The notes under the pieces are model-generated. The model worked only from the letters and a program-made list of their open reading frames with translations. It ran no database searches and had not been told where the DNA came from. This document shows, piece after piece, positions 5,645 to 7,997 of a DNA stretch of 7,997 nucleotides; position 1 is the stretch's first letter; each line of letters opens with the position of its first letter. The stretch is from assembly GCA_964523395.1 (NCBI GenBank), contig CAZFXS010000025.1:1-7997 (forward strand), in the 5' to 3' direction. A program made the translations under genes and the position numbers. The DNA comes from JANYJZ01 sp964523395 (GTDB taxonomy: Bacteria > Bacteroidota > Ignavibacteria > UBA10030 > SZUA-254).

Positions 5645-7564
5645 AGTAGTTATTTGTTTGTTAAGGACTTCGTCGGAAATCTTCTTTGCAAAATCAGTTA
5701 ATGATACCGAACCGATGTCCCCTTTTTTGTGTTGACGAACAGCGACAGTGGAACTGGCTTTTTCTTTTTCACCCACAACAAGCATATAAGGGACTTTTTG
5801 CAGTTCCCATTCCCGGATTTTATATCCGATCTTTTCATTGCGGTCATCTAATTCTGCCCTGATACCAAAACCGGATAACGACTTCATGACTTCTTGCGCA
5901 TATGCATGATGAGCGTCTGTAATCGGCAATACCGCTGCCTGGACAGGTGCAAGCCATAACGGAAACGCTCCGGAAAAATGTTCTGTAATAATTCCAATGA
6001 ATCGCTCAAATGATCCAAAGATAGCCCTGTGAATTGCTACCGGACGTTTACGGCTTCCATCTTCAGCAATATACTCAAGTTCAAAGCGTTCCGGAAGCAT
6101 AACAAAATCAAGCTGTATTGTGGCGACCTGCCACTCGCGTCCTATAGCATCCTGAATTTGTATGTCAATTTTCGGGCCGTAGAATGCACCATCTTTTTCT
6201 TTCACCTTATAAGCAATCTTGTTGCTTTCTAACGCCTGTCGTAGCCCCGCTTCGGCCTGTTCCCATAAACGTTCATCCCCCATCGCATTATCGGGTTTGG
6301 TGGAAAGATTAAACATTGGTGTTAAACCGAAAATCAAGTAAAAATAAGAAACCAGTTCGATCAGTCCGTTGATTTCTGATAGAATTTGGTCTGGCCGGCA
6401 ATAGATATGCGCGTCGTCCATCGTAATCTGGCGGACTCTGAACATACCGCCTAGCGCACCCGATAATTCGTTTCGATGTAATCTGCCGATTTCAGAAAAA
6501 CGTAACGGCAAATCTTTATAACTTCTGATCTTCTGGCGGTAGACATACGTGCTTTCCGGACAGTTCATTGGTTTCATACTGTAAATGGTATGCTCATTTT
6601 CAAAGTAGAACATATTCTCTTTGTAATGAGTCCAATGTCCCGATTGCTCCCATAAATCTTTCTTTACCAGAATCGGAGTACTGATTTCCTGGTACCCCCG
6701 TTTATCAAGCTCGCTTCTCAGAAATTGTTCGAGCTGACGGAAAACGATCATTCCCTTAGGAAGCCAGAACGGTGCACCGGGAGAAATTTCATGAAAGACA
6801 AAGAGTTCGAGTTCTCTGCCTAATTTCCGGTGATCCCGTCGCTTTGCTTCTTCTAGACGGAAAAGATGTTCGTCCAGTTCCTGCTTCGAAGGAAAAGTAA
6901 TCCCGTAAATCCTCTGAAGCATTTTATTCTTCTCATCACCGCGCCAATAGGCTCCCGCAACACTTAATAATTTTATTGCTTTGATTTTGCCGGTTGACGG
7001 AATGTGCGGCCCATAGCAGAGATCTACAAAATTTCCCTGCTGATAAAATGTAATCTTTTCGTTACGGAGGCCTTCAAGTAATTCAAGTTTGTACGGATCA
7101 TTCTTCTTCTTGAAATACTCAACAGCCTCATCCCATTTTTTTTCTATACGGGCATACGGTACGTCGCGCTTAGCAAGTTCATACATTTTCTCCTCGATAG
7201 AGATAAGATCCTCGGGAGATAACGTATGATCACCCATATCGATGTCATAATAGAACCCGTGGTCAATCGGAGGGCCGATACCGAACTTCGTTCCGGGAAA
7301 GATCGCCTCGACGGCTTCCGCCATGAGATGGGCTGAACTATGCCAGAACGCATACTTCCCTCCCTCATCCTGCCACTTCAGGATTCTTACTTTGCAGTCC
7401 GACTCAAGCGGTCTGGAAAGATCCCACACCTCGCCGTTAACCTCAACGGCAAGGGCTTCACGTGCGAGTCCTGAACTGATCTGTTTGGCAACATCGTACC
7501 CAGTTTGACCATGTTCATACTCACGAATGGAATTATCCGGAAAAGTAAGTTGTATTTTTGACAT
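5642..7564 (-). CDS. thrS: Threonyl-tRNA synthetase
   Basis: This cytoplasmic class II enzyme charges tRNA-Thr and hydrolyses mischarged Ser-tRNA-Thr. The complete 640-aa product contains a TGS domain (1-62); the editing (SAD) domain with H75xxxH79 (HSSAH) and C183/H187 in DLCYGPH; the catalytic core with motif 1 (YQEISTPILVKKDLWEQSGHW, about 291-311), motif 2 (RFSEIGRLHRNELSGALGG, 355-373) and motif 3 (GSFERFIGIITEHFSGAFP, 517-535); and a C-terminal anticodon-binding domain (about 538-640). The three zinc ligands expected of the family are present: C335 in MNCPE, H386 in DDAHIYC and H512 in AIHRAIFGS. The ATG immediately precedes the TGS domain, so the start is sound, but it has no SD: the base before it is C, preceded by eight U residues of a terminator-like element. 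It lies 58 bases downstream of tRNA-Val, and its stop overlaps the infC SD. Confidence 0.98.
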   Translation of the reverse strand: MSKIQLTFPDNSIREYEHGQTGYDVAKQISSGLAREALAVEVNGEVWDLSRPLESDCKVRILKWQDEGGKYAFWHSSAHLMAEAVEAIFPGTKFGIGPPIDHGFYYDIDMGDHTLSPEDLISIEEKMYELAKRDVPYARIEKKWDEAVEYFKKKNDPYKLELLEGLRNEKITFYQQGNFVDLCYGPHIPSTGKIKAIKLLSVAGAYWRGDEKNKMLQRIYGITFPSKQELDEHLFRLEEAKRRDHRKLGRELELFVFHEISPGAPFWLPKGMIVFRQLEQFLRSELDKRGYQEISTPILVKKDLWEQSGHWTHYKENMFYFENEHTIYSMKPMNCPESTYVYRQKIRSYKDLPLRFSEIGRLHRNELSGALGGMFRVRQITMDDAHIYCRPDQILSEINGLIELVSYFYLIFGLTPMFNLSTKPDNAMGDERLWEQAEAGLRQALESNKIAYKVKEKDGAFYGPKIDIQIQDAIGREWQVATIQLDFVMLPERFELEYIAEDGSRKRPVAIHRAIFGSFERFIGIITEHFSGAFPLWLAPVQAAVLPITDAHHAYAQEVMKSLSGFGIRAELDDRNEKIGYKIREWELQKVPYMLVVGEKEKASSTVAVRQHKKGDIGSVSLTDFAKKISDEVLNKQITT

Positions 7565-7565
7565 G

Positions 7566-7594
7566 AAAAAAAATCAAATCGGCAATATCCGATT
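7566..7594 (-). terminator. Terminator-like hairpin with U8 abutting the thrS start codon
   Basis: Minus strand AATCGG (7589-7594) pairs with CCGATT (7577-7582) around a 6-base loop. After a 3-base spacer come eight U residues (7566-7573), then one C, then the thrS ATG. It is placed to end the tRNA transcript, but any read-through message starts translating thrS at once. The stem is short (6 bp) and the spacer slightly weakens it as a canonical terminator. It may serve as a tRNA terminator, a thrS attenuator, or both. Confidence 0.5.
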
Positions 7595-7622
7595 GCGTGT
7601 TTAGAATAAAAACTATTCGTTG

Positions 7623-7697
7623 TGGGCTCTACAGGATTCGAACCTGTGACCTCTTCCATGTCAAGGAAGCGCTCTAACCAAACTGAGCTAAGAGCCC
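7623..7697 (-). tRNA. tRNA-Val (GAC)
   Basis: This 75-base cloverleaf has acceptor GGGCTCT/AGAGCCC, D arm GCTC...GAGC, anticodon arm CTTCC-TTGACAT-GGAAG (anticodon GAC), variable AGGTC, T arm ACAGG-TTCGAAT-CCTGT and discriminator A. The 3' CCA is not encoded (CAA follows), so it must be added enzymatically. It reads valine codons GUC/GUU, lies last in the three-tRNA cluster and is 58 bases before thrS. Confidence 0.97.
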
Positions 7698-7709
7698 GAA
7701 AACAATCGT

Positions 7710-7798
7710 TGGTGCCGGGGACCGGAATCGAACCGGCACTCTCCTTGCGAAGAACAGGATTTTAAGTCCTGTGCGTCTACCAGTTTCGCCACCCCGGC
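7710..7798 (-). tRNA. tRNA-Leu (UAA), CCA encoded
   Basis: This class II tRNA has acceptor GCCGGGG/CCCCGGC, D arm GCGAAACTGGTAGACGC, anticodon arm CAGGA-CTTAAAA-TCCTG (anticodon TAA), a long variable arm TCTT-CGCA-AGGA, T arm GCCGG-TTCGATT-CCGGT, discriminator A and an encoded CCA (7710-7712). It lies 12 bases upstream of tRNA-Val and 24 bases downstream of tRNA-Cys, consistent with one precursor transcript. Confidence 0.97.
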
Positions 7799-7822
7799 AT
7801 ATCTGGGCGACTCTTTCACGTG

Positions 7823-7894
7823 AGGCGCCGGGCGGATTCGAACCGTCGCATAAAGGTTTTGCAGACCTCTCCCTTACCACTTGGGTACGGCGCC
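7823..7894 (-). tRNA. tRNA-Cys (GCA)
   Basis: This 72-base cloverleaf has acceptor GGCGCCG/CGGCGCC, D arm CCC-AAGTGGTAA-GGG, anticodon arm GAGGT-CTGCAAA-ACCTT (anticodon GCA), variable TATGC, T arm GACGG-TTCGAAT-CCGCC and U73, the discriminator expected by cysteinyl-tRNA synthetase. The CCA is not encoded. The T stem has an A-C mismatch at its second pair (7846 against 7832), which is unusual. It is the first tRNA of the cluster. Its 5' end is 15 bases after the U-tract of an upstream terminator, so its own promoter is not evident. Confidence 0.95.
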
Positions 7895-7909
7895 GCGAAA
7901 TTTCGAAAT

Positions 7910-7942
7910 AAAAAACCCGCCAACCGTATGCATGTATGGCGG
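7910..7942 (-). terminator. Intrinsic terminator of an off-window upstream gene
   Basis: Minus strand CCGCCA (7937-7942) pairs with TGGCGG (7917-7922) around a 14-base loop. After one more G come six U residues (7910-7915). The GC-rich stem plus U-tract is the standard bacterial form. Between it and the window edge (7943-7997) no gene is identified, only AT-rich sequence with a small GAGTT/AACTC hairpin. Confidence 0.75.
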
Positions 7943-7997
7943 AGTTTTGAACTCGGGAAACTTGAGCTGACTATATGAATACTTCACCAATTTGAGC

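Noticed and set aside
7387..7880. Minus-strand open frames across the tRNA genes and the thrS 5' end
   Set aside because: They run through tRNA-Val, tRNA-Leu and tRNA-Cys and give the typical spurious peptides of T-arm sequences, such as GSNPVEPT.
7943..7985. T-arm-like GAGTTCAAAACTC resembling the 3' part of a tRNA or tmRNA
   Set aside because: The stem has a C-C clash outside three pairs, no acceptor arm or CCA follows, and the sequence runs straight into the terminator hairpin.
7971..7997. Possible last eight codons of an upstream gene ending in TAG
   Set aside because: A short open stretch to the window edge could occur by chance. It would fit the terminator about 30 bases downstream, but nothing identifies it.

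Overview
The window is a housekeeping translation locus read almost entirely from the minus strand. In transcription order (high to low coordinates) it holds a terminator for an off-window gene; tRNA-Cys(GCA), tRNA-Leu(UAA) and tRNA-Val(GAC); thrS, infC, rpmI, rplT, pheS and pheT; a small coiled-coil protein; zapA; and a structured non-coding stretch that runs off the low-coordinate edge. The thrS-infC-rpmI-rplT-pheS-pheT order is the classic bacterial cluster. A coiled-coil/zapA pair after pheT, together with the PheS motif 2 region (RNEAVSARSYCLFHQVDG) and its four-cysteine insert, points to the Bacteroidota/Chlorobiota/Ignavibacteriota (FCB) group. That placement comes from remembered family features and was not tested by search. 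The DNA is moderately AT-rich and shows no mobile element, CRISPR array or foreign-looking gene.

How the genes work together: ThrRS and the two-subunit PheRS charge tRNAs, IF3 controls initiation fidelity and subunit dissociation, bL35 and bL20 are assembly proteins of the large ribosomal subunit, and ZapA with its coiled-coil neighbour probably acts at the FtsZ ring. The cluster thus links translation capacity to division. Two junctions, thrS/infC and pheT/coiled-coil, have the upstream TAG stop inside the downstream Shine-Dalgarno (SD) sequence, which suggests translational coupling. infC has no suitable ATG start. Homology and a well-placed AGGAG put its start at an AUC codon (5629-5631), extending the protein to 186 aa; this is the rare start class used for IF3 autoregulation.

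The most notable regulatory pattern is a terminator-like element at three internal junctions of an otherwise compact cluster: immediately before the thrS ATG (7566-7594), overlapping the rpmI stop ahead of rplT (4843-4871), and between rplT and pheS (4352-4426). They could be attenuators or plain operon boundaries. The other unexplained item is the low-coordinate end (about 1-126), where three consecutive stems suggest an RNA element or structured leader downstream of zapA. I see no evidence of a novel defence, mobile or metabolic system here. No stretch longer than 300 bases lacks a gene.
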